Of a stretch of DNA of 64,000 nucleotides, positions 9,060-20,312 are shown one piece after another. The stretch's first letter is position 1, and every line of letters begins with the position of its first letter. Where the stretch lies: NCBI RefSeq assembly GCF_000499845.2, contig NC_023755.2, positions 6,888,847-6,952,846 on the forward strand. Direction: 5' to 3'. This stretch comes from Phaseolus vulgaris. Lineage: Eukaryota; Streptophyta; Magnoliopsida; Fabales; Fabaceae. Under the pieces are notes generated by a model. The model was not told where the DNA came from and did not search any database. It saw nothing but the letters and a program-made list of their open reading frames with translations. The position numbers and the translations under genes were made by a program.

Positions 9060-10487
9060 ATGAATTCAATGGTAAGTTGGGTGTGATCAATCTTAAAAAA
9101 GAAAACAATATATACATGCTTAAGTTGGCTTAAAGTTTTAGTTATGGTAATTTGAATTGGTCTCGGGTTACGAGAGCATATTTTTTAAATAAATATAATC
9201 AAAGAGTTTCTCTTTATAAATCTTCGTCTGTTTGACTTGACATTAATGATTATCATGATTAAGTTCTTCAAGATTTTAAATGAATCATTGGTAATGGATA
9301 ATTTGGTAATTTCTATAATGATGCTTGACTTTTTGATATTTCTGTGCCTTAGCATATTAGTATTCCAAAAGCCCTTAGATGTTAGTGTAGGTCTAAGGTT
9401 TATGATGTTTGGAATGACATTGGTTGGTACATAACAAATTCTTTAAGGAATATTGAAGATATATTAACAACATCAATTTCATAATTATTATTGATTAGGT
9501 TGAGGAACCTGTTTGGATGATGAATGATTCTATTTTACTCAATATAAAGTCTATTTCTACCATTATTCATAACCATTCTATTTCTCATTCTAGGGGAAAA
9601 ATTATTTGGTCTAATATCATCTCATAAGCTAAATCCTTAGGTTTTTTGGAATTTGTTGCATAATTATTTATTATTTAATGAACATTTTCATATGGCATTA
9701 GTTTATCTTCCAAATCCAGTTTATTCAATCATCACGAGGCAAGTTTGATTCATCTCTTCTATGAATGCATTTTTTGCTATGAATGTTTGGGCTGGTTAAA
9801 TAATGTTTTTTTCTAATAGTCTTGGTCTTCTGTTAATGATACATTGTCTTTTTTGTCTAAAAGAACTAGCCATATCATTTATGCAATAGGTTTCTTGCTA
9901 CCACCTTCGTTCTTTCAATCATTTGGAAAAGCTAGAAATCATATGAGATTTGAAAAATCTATCATTTTTCAGTCGACACTTCATTTGGTCCTGTGAAATA
10001 TTCAGATGGCAAGTGAAAAATCTTTTAAATCTGTGCATAATGATATAATTGACCTTTGCATTTTGAAGTTTTTCAATGTTGAGACTAAAAATTTCGGTAT
10101 GAGAGTTTGAAAGGTAGATTGGTCCATGTCTAGAGTTATCTGGTAAAGGTTGTGTTGACGGTGGTGCAAAAGGTTTTCTCGGTCACGTTATGAGTGATGG
10201 TACCTTTAGAGGTAGTAGAGGATAGTTGATTAGAGGATTTATGTTCTATCAAGGCGTGAAGCCCTCTATTGATGTTGAGTTTATGGTTGTCATCGTCGTA
10301 ATAAAGATCTCTATAGTTAAAAACTATAGATGAGTCTGGCTTGAATGTGACTCCTCTTTAGTTTGACATGCTTTTCGAAATTTTCGTATTGTTCCGGGAA
10401 GGTTGAAAGCTCATTGGTAAAAAACTTTTAACACTTCTTAAGCTATGAGTTTTAAAGTCTCCCATATATCTTTCAATGGAGTAAATA
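9060..10487 (+). pseudogene. LINE (L1-type) 3' part: RT tail, zf-RVT and RNase H remnants (left copy)
   Basis: Broken frames give a zf-RVT-like segment around 9735-9800 (HEASLIHLFYECIF), followed by the linker typical of plant LINEs. Around 10120-10460 is an RNase H-like segment (VDGGAKGFLGH-like, then KNYRWVWLECDSS-like and FRIVPGRLKAHW) with many stops. It is collinear with 28250-29650. The copy ends abruptly at about 10487, before the LINE 3' end. Confidence 0.6.
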
Positions 10488-11606
10488 TTTTCAAAAAATT
10501 TAAATATTTTTAAGTTTAAAACTAAATTGAAGGCTATATAAACCCATCAAGCCTCTTTTGCATTTTCTATTTTCATATTCAAAATATCATAAGTAGTTTC
10601 GTTCCAGGAACCACGAAATCAACCAATTAGTATTGTTTTTCAATGGCTTCTACACCGTTGGCGCTCTCAAATTCGTAAGTATATATATAATTATTGTTTT
10701 TTGTTTCTTATAATAATTGGCAAAACCATTCCATGAACAACGATTTTCAATTTTCTGTTTTGTCGACATTTTTTTATGTACTTGTTGTCTAATTAATTAT
10801 TATATTTTTTTCTTTTTGTTTATAATATCAAATGAGAGTGATGCAATATGTGAGACTTTCAAAAGCTTTCTCAAAGAGAAAGTGGCCAATTTTTGTTGTC
10901 CTTGATTGTTGTAGTTGTACTTAGTTTTTGTTAAACACATGTTGGAATGATAAGTTTAAAAAGTCATAGTTTATCGTTTGAAACAAACAGAAAGGAACAA
11001 GGAGAACTACCTGTTTTGTTTTGTTAGCAGTTTTCCCTGTTGGGTTGTTTTGACAGTATGTGCTTATTAGATTTCTGGTTTGGTTGCCTTTCAGTTTATA
11101 GATCTCCTATGGTTGGAAAATGACCCCAATGCATCACTCAGGCAAAATAAATGCATTCATGGATTCTTGGGATCAATTGAGAAAGATGGTTGTAATGTCT
11201 TCATTGGTTGGGTGAAAAGTAATCAGATAAAACAAGTAAGTCTTTCCTTTGAAATTGGTTATATGTTATCGTAGAAATAAAAAGAAAAAATAACAAATAA
11301 AGTCTCGGTAGTGTATAGTTTGTCTTGCCTAGGAAAATTTTCTTATTGAAGTTATTAGGTAAAAAAAAAATTAAAAACTATAATCTTAGAATTTTATTTT
11401 ATTTTATCAACAAATATTTTAAACATTGAATAGTCTATAACTTCTATAACTATATATAAAGGGGATTCTCCCCTTAACTGTTTTTCTTTTTTCATAAATT
11501 ACTTCTCCATTTTACCCTCATTTCAATATATATTTTATTATTTTATTTTTGATATTTCAGTCATTTTGTCATTTTTCTGAGCAGTTACTAAATATACTAC
11601 AATTTT
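10488..11606 (+). other. Unique segment with possible captured gene start
   Basis: Single-copy in this window. It contains TATATAAA at 10535-10542, an ATG at 10643 followed by a short frame (MASTPLALSN) ending at a GTAAGT donor (10675), an exon-like block near 10835-10920, and a cleanly bordered 141-bp exon candidate at 11095-11235 (TTTCAG acceptor, GTAAGT donor, open, 47 codons: FIDLLWLENDPNASL...). I do not recognise the product. Downstream is AT-rich, with a small hairpin AAGGGGATTCTCCCCTT at about 11459. The block joins a PPR scrap at about 11607. Confidence 0.4.
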
Positions 11607-11803
11607 TATGAAAGACAGAGGAATTACAAAAACTCTAGGTTGTAGTTTGCTTCAAATGGGAAATAGAGTTTACACTTTTGTTGTTCGAGACAAAAATAAC
11701 ATGGAGAGTGATAAAATCTATGACTTTTTTGGACGAGTTAAATGAGAAAATGAAATTGGCTGGATATAAGCCCGACATTGATTATGTTCTGCAAGATGTT
11801 GAC
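11607..11803 (+). pseudogene. PPR-DYW gene, C-terminal scrap
   Basis: About 196 bp matching 47730-47920 of the longer PPR pseudogene: ITKTLGCSLLQMGNRVYTFV, then the E+/DYW start GYKPDIDYVLQDVD. It shares the FFGRV frameshift-type sequence with that copy. At GATGTTGAC the match stops and R-module sequence (CGTGGATATCCCCC) begins, so this is a recombination joint. Confidence 0.8.
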
Positions 11804-12331
11804 CGTGGATATCCCCCATATTCGTTTTCCTTGGCAATAGAAAGCAAGAGAAGCCTTAAAACAAACACAGCCTTAGTTAATTTGGTGGCATTGTCACTTG
11901 CAAGCATGGAAAAGTGATTTGAGAGAAATTCCATTCAAGTTGGACCCGCGTCTTTGAATCCTCTTATCACATGCAACATGCAGTAGCATTTTGGAAATTG
12001 GGAATTGAAAATTGACTCGTAATTTGCATTGTTCAACTGCCTTTAAAATTTGGTGTTGATTGCAAATTGCATGTAATGAAGTACACGATTTTGATTAATA
12101 AAAGCTTTGAATACTCTTGTGGGGACAACCGTGATTTGATGATTGGTTAAATTGGTGGAGCTACAGTACACAAAAGCAAAAACAAAGGTGCAGAGAAATT
12201 TAGCAAATAATGCAATTTAATTTTTATGCTTTGAGAACTCGAATACATCAATCTTTGTCAATCTTTAGGTGTTTTTTTTAGTTTTACTTTCCTTAATCTT
12301 TGTGTGTTTTGTTTTTTAGTTTTACTTTCCT
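11804..12331. repeat. R module, copy 1 (left flank of CACTA)
   Basis: Collinear with 23425-23944 and 52480-52976. No gene is visible. It is host DNA next to the CACTA terminus, carried along in the duplications. Confidence 0.75.
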
Positions 12332-12865
12332 CACTATTGTAAAAATGCTTTTACACAAAAGTTTTTAAAGTCCTCAAACAGTGGTTTTAGAATCATAGTT
12401 TATGAGCATGTCGTCTATAAAATTTTGAATTATAGACTACAACTAAACAACCATGGTCTATAACACAACTATAGACAGAGTTATTAACAGAATCGTTGTT
12501 TATATTGTAAGTGAAATAAAAACGAAGAAGACTCAGAGGAGGGTATAGGGAGCAGTTATGGACAAAATCATAGCCAATACCCTTTTTCGAATCTTCTATG
12601 TTTACCTACATGGAGTCATCATAGACTACAATTATATCTAAAATCATAGTCAATGATCCACTGTAGATAATGATCCTGTCCATAACCACTGTCTATACCT
12701 TCAAGATCAAAAGCTGAAATCCTCTATTTCAACAACACACTAACTTCTAGAAACTCTATCAAGAACTACAAACACAAACACTTTTACAAAAAGGAAAAGT
12801 TTAAAAAGGAAAATACCTTGATTGTAGATACAAGAGTTCGAACCAAGACCCTCACAACTGCAGCA
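12332..12865 (-). mobile_element. CACTA element 3' terminus only (copy 1)
   Basis: Begins CACTATTGTAAAAATGC, a CACTA-type terminal repeat, followed by about 330 bp of subterminal short repeats in both orientations (ACTATAGAC, ATCATAGTTTATGA types). Truncated at 12865, where the other copies run on into the tnpA tail. The orientation follows the minus-strand genes of the fuller copies. Confidence 0.65.
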
Positions 12866-13207
12866 TTTGAAAACTGCTAGATTTTTCTTTTGCTAGTTCC
12901 AACTTGCAAAACTCTTCCCAACTTCATAATCTTCATGTAGAGTGGATGATATTTTCATAGTGCCTCTAAACCAAAATCTTGTATTCAATCAATTCCATTT
13001 CATCTACAAGCATCATACTCATGCTCTGATCTATATATATACATCCACGGAACTAGAATAAGGGGAATAGGTCATTAGATTTTTCCCTTTAAAGTTTGGC
13101 AATTCATAGTAGCATTTAACATTGAATTATACATATTCAACATGTAACATATCCAAAACAGATCTTTGTAGAAAGGGGGAAACGTTGCAAAAGTAATTAT
13201 TTATTTC
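12866..13207. other. Unassigned stretch
   Basis: AT-rich, no ORF, not repeated elsewhere in the window. I see nothing to name in it. Confidence 0.5.
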
Positions 13208-13240
13208 ATCTACAACTTAATTCAGTTTTCAAGTCATTAA

Positions 13241-15048
13241 TGTTGAAGATGGTTGCTGCCCCTTCAAGATTGTGTTTGATGTTGACTTATGTGTAGTGTT
13301 TGATGAAGACTTATATGTACATTTCATTTGTATTTTGCTTTGCTTTAAGTATGTCTTAGGTAGTGCTTAGAGGTTGTCTAAGAGTGGGCTTTTTGCTGAG
13401 TAACTCACCTCATAACCACTGGCCATGTGATAAGAACAAGCATAAGTTTTCTTAAACTGTTTTTCACATGTTTTACACAAAAACACATTTACTGCATAAA
13501 AATAAATATGTTATTTTCTAAATAAACAGATTCATTTTTTTCACTGATGCCTTGGCTAAGTCTTGTAAAAATTAGTTTTTGTGCATCAGGTATTTTGACT
13601 AAGTCTTCTTCTTTTCAAAACGACTGAGTTTTAAATTGTTAAACTTTCTCTGTTTTCGTTTTGAAAAATAAATCTGTTCATCTGTAAATGAATAGATTCT
13701 TTTTGTCTCTGGTGCCATGTCAAGCTTAAACGTTTTTCAGTTTTATCTCAGCACCAGAATGGTTGACTAAGTCTCCTCACTTAACAAATTCTCTAACTGC
13801 TTTTGAAAATAAATCTGTTCATTTTATTTTCAATCTGTTCATTTTATAACAGCTTTAACTGTTTTTCAAAAATCTGTTATAAGTTGGCTTTCTATAAAAT
13901 GAAAACTTGTTTCTGAGATTAATAACAGTTCATACATTTGCAAAAACAAGTTTTGACAGCAGAGAGTTAAGTGTTTACAAAGGATTAGCATTTGTTCTTC
14001 AAAGATTTCAAAAATCACAAAGTGCTTGTTCTTGGTTTGGTTCCAAAAGCTTGGTGTGAGGTGCAGCTACTGTTCTAGCAATCTTGCCTACTGTTTTAAG
14101 GCAGATCTGTGTATCCTCAATCAGGTGTAGTCGTTTCACATCTCATTTCTTGTAATAGTTTGGTTGAACACTCTTCTTGATAGGTGTTCTTGAAGAGTGG
14201 GTGTGTGTGTATGCTGAAATAGGTTTTTTCAGCAAGAGTACCTAAGTTCTTGTAGGTTTCAAGAACCGTGGGAATTGTACTTGGTTGTACTGTGTGTTAG
14301 TGATTTCCACCTGTTGTTGGTGAAGACTGGATGTAGCTCAGTTGAGTGAACCAGTATAATTGCTTGTGTTCATTCTCTCTCACTCTCTGCAATTTCGTTT
14401 CTGCATAATTGATAAAACAGCAAAGAAATAAATCTGTTCAATTGAAAATAAATCTGTTCTTTTTGGGCACTGTGCATACTGTTCTTGATTTCTGAAAAAG
14501 TTGTTTAAATCTCATAAGAACATATATAATCTGCTAAAAGCCATTGGAACAGATTGACTGTGATAGGTTGCACAAGAAACTGTCAATGCTATTAATTGAA
14601 CCTTAAACAATTGCTTAAAGTTGAAGCTTGCTATTCTGTGATTCATTGTTCTTAATTTCTGGAAAATTGTTTGACATCAAGAAGAACACTCATAGTCTGT
14701 TAAAAGCCACTGGAACAGGTTGTTTGCAAAGGTCACTCAATTAACTAGCATGCTATCAATTGAACCTTAATCACTTGCTTGAAACTGAAGTTGGCTGTTT
14801 TGGTGTTTCACTGTTTTTCAATCTGATATCTGTGTGTGTACATCTGGAAAAATTATCTGCATAGTCTTGTGATTAACCTTGCTGTATTAAAAGCGTTTCA
14901 AACAAAAAACAGTGCTGAAATAAATCTGTTCATTTTCACATAAATCGATTTATTTTCTGTAAAACTGGGTTAAACATTGTTTCTGCGAGAAAGTTTTAAA
15001 AGGTCAATTCACCCCCCCTCTTGAACTTTGGCACTGTTAAACCCAACA
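13241..15048 (+). mobile_element. Solo LTR, sirevirus-like, 1808 bp
   Basis: Starts TGTTGAAG and ends CCCAACA (inverted TGTTG/CAACA). Flanks are ATTAA and AGTAA, an imperfect 5-bp duplication; the uninterrupted site is seen at about 19417. It has the block shared with other sirevirus-like LTRs (GACTGGATGTAGCTCAG ... GAGTGAACCAGTATAA, about 14324-14360). It is rich in its own motif, AAATAAATCTGTTCA, at about 13668, 13805, 14430, 14446 and 14917. No internal region or second LTR follows. Confidence 0.8.
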
Positions 15049-15287
15049 AGTAATCCATTTCATCACTTTCCTGAAATCAACATTAGTATTTACGCCTATT
15101 CAATCAACCTCATGAAAAGCATTGCATGTCTTATCAAGTCGTTCTGCTTCACCATTACCAATTAAATCATCGTAACTACTTCTGACTAATGTGTGTCTCC
15201 GCTTCAAATCTTCCTTCGATGTGAGAAAACATACTTAGATAAGCACTCATTCTGTTTTCCTTAAGAGCATGAGAAAACATACTTAGT

Positions 15288-15855
15288 TACACATTTGATT
15301 GCTTCTTGAATCTTCTTACTTTTAACAACATAATATGTAGAAACCATACCTTTTTTCTTTTCAAAGGCAGCAACGAAATTAGAGCGGGGTATGTAGGTGA
15401 GCCCCTCAGTTTAAACCCGCATCCGTAATAATCCACATTAAAAAAACCTTTATTTGTCTTTTCTTTGTAGAACCTATAGTTCTCATAGGCTTCCAAGCGA
15501 ATCTCATCAAGCTTTGTGAGCTTAAGCTTCATTTACTCTCCCGCTTGGTTAAAGGCTAAGTTACAAGTTCTAACTACCCAATACGCTCAATCTCCATATG
15601 TAAGTGGTACGCTTTGTAAGCAAACAATATAAAGGGAGATATCCCAAGAGGTGCTTTATAGATGGTCTTATAAGCCCAAAGAGCATCATTAAGGCGGTGA
15701 CTCAAATTCTTCCAATTGGATCACACCATCTTCTCCATAATTCGCTTGATCTCTCTATTAGAGAGCTCTACTCATCCATTAGTCCGAGGGTGAGTGTAGA
15801 AACTTGATGCACCACCCTATACTTCAAAAATGCCTCCATGGAGTGATTACAAAAG
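15288..15855 (-). pseudogene. Athila-like Gypsy integrase scrap, copy 1
   Basis: Read on the minus strand: THPRTNG-stop-VELSNREIKRI, the integrase core block with the third catalytic acid, then LDDALWAYKT-type sequence, AYHLRMEIE and NLAFNQAGE, ending in MKLKLTKLDEIRLEAYENYR. This order is typical of Athila-type Gypsy integrases. A CGA-to-TGA change (relative to copies at 20.2 and 49.2 kb) stops the frame. No LTRs or reverse transcriptase accompany it. Confidence 0.75.
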
Positions 15856-17292
15856 TGAGTCCCTTAATAACTAATGATTGTTTGATCACGGGCAAAAAAA
15901 TATGAGACTTAACAAAATTCACTACTCGAGCATCATTTTTGTAGCTATAACCTCTAAATATATTTATATATAAGATAGAGAGCCAAATGAGCTCTATACA
16001 CATAATAATCAAGATGCAATGCAAGTCTCACATTGTTCTTTAATTTTTTAAGTGTTTATAAGTTCCAATGTTCCTTCACTTGTTGTTTGGCCATGTACTG
16101 CAGGTGTGTAGTGGCCGTGTTGCACTCTCCATGCCTCTCCAATTAAGGTTTTTTTTTAGAATGTATGGCCCAATCAAGTCTATTAAGATCGCATTAAGGT
16201 ATTATCTGATTTGAAGCTCGAAATTTCATTATGATTTTATCCTTAAAAGTCGTCTTAAAGGATTAAAAGAATCTATATTTAAATTATCCACGACCTTTGA
16301 CTTCTAGGCGACGTGAGACTATTAGGCGTATCAGAATAACCCTCTCAATCGAAGACTAAAGGAGAACAATAGTTTGTCTTTGGAACCACTTTTCTATTCT
16401 CAAAAGCGACACCAAATTTGTTGACATAACATAATTAAGATTAATTATTGTCTCTGATATATTGTCTATTTAAAAAGTGTCTCAAATGATTAAGATAAAT
16501 ATATATATTTAAATTGTCTTTTGATCTTAACTTTTAAATAATGTTAAACTATTAAACTCTCCGACCAACAATAAAATAATTTAGTTTATTAAAATATTTC
16601 AAAAAATTTGAACTAACTATTTTAAAGCAGTTGATACAAGGATGAAAATTAACTAAACTAATTTTCATAATTTTATAAACTTATCATAAATTTTAAATTT
16701 CATTCAAAAAAAACTAAATAAAAACTTATGCTTATTTTTTTTCTTTATTTCCAGTATTAATTACTTTAAAGTTTTATAAATTAAAATGAAAAGAAAAAAA
16801 TCTCTCTCAATAATTCCCTAAATCGACACTCTTAACATTTCAAGACCTTCATTTCAAATTTACATTTCTCTCGGAATCACATAACCCTATGTCCTTAAGC
16901 CTTGACTTCTCCCTTTGAAACTCTTGTGTGCTTCCCATCTCCATTTCGTTTGCGTCTATCTCATCTTCACGCATAACGCATGCCACCATCATCGGGGCGG
17001 GAAAACATGGACTAAAAGAACGTTACGTCAGAGAAGAAGAACCCTTTATGTCGGTGAGGGAGAGGCCAACGAAGGAGAGCAAAGGACAACGGTTTCACAA
17101 TTTTTAAGACATACTTTACAAATTAACTGGTTATATAATTACTCATTTTCTGGATTGGTTAAAGTATAGATTTTGTGTTTTAAAGATTGTGTTTTGGGGT
17201 TTCTTGTAGAAGTATGGAACATGGAAAGTTGTCATAAAAATAAAACACAATCATATTCACATAAACATAATTTAAAAAATAAGATTTATTTA
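15856..17292. other. Q-module middle part
   Basis: No recognisable gene. A frame around 16915-17169 stays open in all three copies but starts with TTG, not ATG, and matches no family I know. The rest is AT-rich. Confidence 0.5.
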
Positions 17293-18111
17293 TAGAGGGG
17301 CAATACCAGCTGGCCCGCTGCACACAGGCCCACCCCACGTTTGACCCACAAACCCCGCACAAGGAATGCGAGTTCATTTTACTGGCCCATCCCACATAAA
17401 AGGTAGCTTGCGGGTTTGCGGGTCAACCCACATAAGGAAATTATTTTTTAAAACAAATTAAAATTTCGTTAATTATAAAAATAACCTATTTCTCTGGTTG
17501 AAAATTTAAAATTTTATCCATGTTTCAATTCATTCAATTAAGATAAAAATATGAATTCAAATATGAGGGTTCTTAGAAGGCTTGATTAAAAATAATTAAA
17601 GTTTTGTTTTGCATCTATTTTTCCTATATATGTATGTAAATGTATAAAAAAATCTTATTAAAATTTTGCTACAAAATATTTTAATGAAGATGACTAATTT
17701 TTTAAAGAGTATATTATTGAAATCTCTTCTTTATATTATTTTTTTTATTAAAAAAATTTAAATATAAGATTTTCCTTATAACTAGATCCACTGTCACTCT
17801 TAATATTAATTCCTTTAGATGATAAAAATAAAACATTCTATTTTTTAGTACATTAAATTTAATTTTTTTAAATAAAATACAATAAAAGTCACACTGTCAT
17901 GATAAGTGAGTGGGGTATGATTTTTTTTTATTCAGAAAAAATAAAATAATTATTTTTTTATTTATGCAAATCAGCGGACCAACTCACCCCAGTCCGTGCG
18001 GGATGTAAGTTATGCGTGATGGGTCAGCGAGATAGACTAGTGCGTCCGTTTTGCGCTTTTTGGTGGCAGGTTGCGAACTACCCGCATGGCCCGCTCGCAT
18101 TGTCATCCCTA
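17293..18111. mobile_element. hAT-type MITE, copy 1, 819 bp
   Basis: Ends are TAGAGGGGCAAT and ATTGTCATCCCTA, imperfect inverted repeats of the hAT style. Both sides carry the 8-bp duplication TTTATTTA. Subterminal parts are GC-rich with repeated CCCGC/GCGGG words; the centre is AT-rich and noncoding. Non-autonomous. Confidence 0.8.
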
Positions 18112-18454
18112 TTTATTTATTTGTCAATTTTACTTGTTTGTAATTAAAACATCATTTTTTAAACTGTATTGAAACTTATTCCAGAACAAAATCCAAATTG
18201 CGTTAAAAATAAAATTTGAAATTTAAATAATTATAAAAACTGTTAGGTGAAAAATTATGAATATAATTTTCTAAAATATAATTATTAAATTAATTTGTAT
18301 TGAATTTAAATAATATTATTAATTGTAAGAACATCCAAGAGTTAGTAACCATACCCTAACACCTACTAACCACACCACCTGCAGCTACTACCACATCCCA
18401 ACAACAACTAAACATACCACCAAAGAGACAAAGAGAACAACAACTACAACACAT

Positions 18455-18497
18455 AGTCGATTATCAAAGCGGAATAATCGATTATCTTTAATTTTTT
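18455..18497. repeat. Edge of the ATAATCGATTAT satellite
   Basis: Two palindromes (TCGATTATC and ATAATCGATTATC) remain before the module breaks off; compare 22985-23258 and 51959-52301. Confidence 0.6.
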
Positions 18498-18797
18498 ATA
18501 CACTAACACTTGAATATTTTAAGGAGACCCTAATTAATTAGAGCATTCTCACTTCATAATTTATATTAATTTATTTTAAAAATGACTATCCTCGTAGTTT
18601 TTTTTTCTGCAGAAATTTGTTTTAACAAGAAGAAATTACCTTTTCAAAATAAAAAAAAAAAGGAGCTTAATAATTGAAGAATGTTAGAAACCATTTAAAT
18701 TTATCCGATCCGTGAGGGCTGAATCCGAATACAAAAAATTGGCTGCATTTGCTCTGATGAAGTGTGTAGTTGTAGTATTTGCTCTGTTTTGCTACCT

Positions 18798-19372
18798 ATG
18801 TTCAGTATTCACACTCATAAAACACTCAATCCTCCTCCTTGTGGAAGCAGCCACCTTCAAAAAGAGGTGGCTCCGTCTGTGCCCACTAACCTCCCATCTC
18901 ACTTGGGTCACAGACTCGTCAATGCAGCTTTGAATGTCGGTGATTTCAGGCGTGCCCAACAACTGTTTGATAATATTCCTCAACCAGACCCGACCACTTG
19001 TTATACATTAATTTCTGCTCTCACTACTTGTGGACTTCCACATGAGGCCATATATGCTTCGCTTTGGGCACGTGGGATCAAACCCCAGAACTCGGTGTTT
19101 CTTGCTGTTGCCAAGGCCTCTGGTGCCTCTCGTGATGTCTTGAGATTCAAGGAGGTTAATGACAATGCCATTCGATGTGGGATGATTTCTGATGTTTTCT
19201 TGGGCAATGCATTGATTCATGCCTATGGGAAGTGTAAATGCACTGAAGGTGGAAGGTGGGTTTTTGATGATTTGGCTGTGAAAGATGTGGTTTCTTGGAC
19301 CTGCATGTATTCATGCTATATCAATTGTGGATTGCCTAGACAAGGCCTAGCTGTTTTTCACGAAATGGGACG
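18798..19372 (+). pseudogene. PPR-DYW gene, N-terminal fragment
   Basis: Nearly identical to 46047-46620. The first in-frame ATG gives MFSIHTHKTLNPP. PPR-type repeats follow (DFRRAQQLFDNIPQPDPTTC, DVFLGNALIHAYGKCK, VFDDLAVKDVVSWTCM). The frame is open throughout, including the spot where the longer copy has a 1-base deletion (46406). At 19372 (after HEMGR) the gene is cut off by Q-module DNA. Upstream sequence from about 18585 is shared with 45830-46010. The parent gene would act in organelle RNA editing; this piece cannot. Confidence 0.85.
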
Positions 19373-19744
19373 GCATAAAAAGCAGAAAAAAATCTTTCTA
19401 CAACTTAATTCAGTTTTCAAGTCATTAATCCATTTCATCACTTTCCTGAAATCAACATTAGTATTTACCCCTATTCAATCAACTTCATAAAAAGCATTGC
19501 ACGTCTTATCAAGTCGGTCTGCTTCACCATTACCAATTAAATCATTGTAACTACTTCTGACTAATGTGTGTCTCCGCTTCAAATCTTTCCTTCGACGTGA
19601 GAAAACATACTTAGATGGCACTCATTCTGTTTTCCTTATGAGCATGAGCAAAGAAAGGATATGTCTACATAAAATACCTTAAACTCAAACAAATGACATT
19701 CACATTATACTTCAAAATCTTCATTAAAATGCACATTGAAAAGT

Positions 19745-20312
19745 TAGACATTTGATTGCTTCTTGAATCTTCTTACTCTCAACAACAGAATATGTAGAAA
19801 CCATACCTTCTTTCTTTTCAAAGGCAGGAATGCAATTAGAGCGGGGTATGTAGGTGAGCCCCTCAGTTTAAACCCGCATCCGCAATAATCCACATTAAAA
19901 AACCTTCTTTTTGTCTTTTCTTTGTATAGAACCTACAGTTCTCATAGGCCTCCAAGCGAATCTCATCAAGCTTTGTGAGCTTAAGCTTCATTTACTCTCC
20001 CGCTTGGTTAAAGGCTAAGTTACAAGTGCTAACTACCCAATACACCTTATGCTCAATCTCCATACGTAAGTGGTACGCCTTGTAAGAAAACAATATAAAG
20101 GGAGATATCGCAAGAGGTGCTTTATAGATGGTCTTATAAGACCAAAGAGCATCATCAAGGCGGTGACTCAAATTCTTCCAATTGGATCACACCATCTTCT
20201 TCATAATTCGCTTGATCTCTCTATTAGAAAGCTCTACTCGTCCATTAGTCCGAGGGTGAGTGTAGAAACTTGATGCACCACCTTATACTTCAATAATGCC
20301 TCCATGGAGTGA
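19745..20312 (-). pseudogene. Athila-like Gypsy integrase scrap, copy 2
   Basis: Same segment as at 15288-15855, here with Arg (CGA) in THPRTNGRVELSNREI, so the core block reads through. Later stops and frameshifts remain. No other Gypsy domains flank it. Confidence 0.75.

Larger units (their letters stand above)
15049..18497. repeat. Q module, copy 1
   Basis: A compound repeat present three times (also 19385-22984 and 48745-51958). Left to right it holds a Gypsy integrase scrap on the minus strand, about 1.4 kb of unassigned AT-rich DNA, a hAT MITE and the edge of a palindromic satellite. This copy stops inside the satellite at about 18497 and carries the solo LTR near its left end (33 bp of Q lie at 13208-13240). 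Confidence 0.85.

Noticed and set aside
15604..15807. Plus-strand ORFs repeated at 15604 and 20070
   Set aside because: They are the antisense of the Gypsy integrase scrap, which explains their conservation.
16915..17169. An 84-codon frame open in all three Q copies (also 21390 and 50372)
   Set aside because: It starts with TTG, has no ATG, resembles no family, and the C copy reads into a different tail. Young duplicates can keep a frame open by chance.
18712..18933. Alternative frame with ATG (MRAESEYKK... / MKCVVVVF...) over the PPR start
   Set aside because: It overlaps the PPR frame and loses homology with it; the PPR frame continues for 190 codons with clear repeats.
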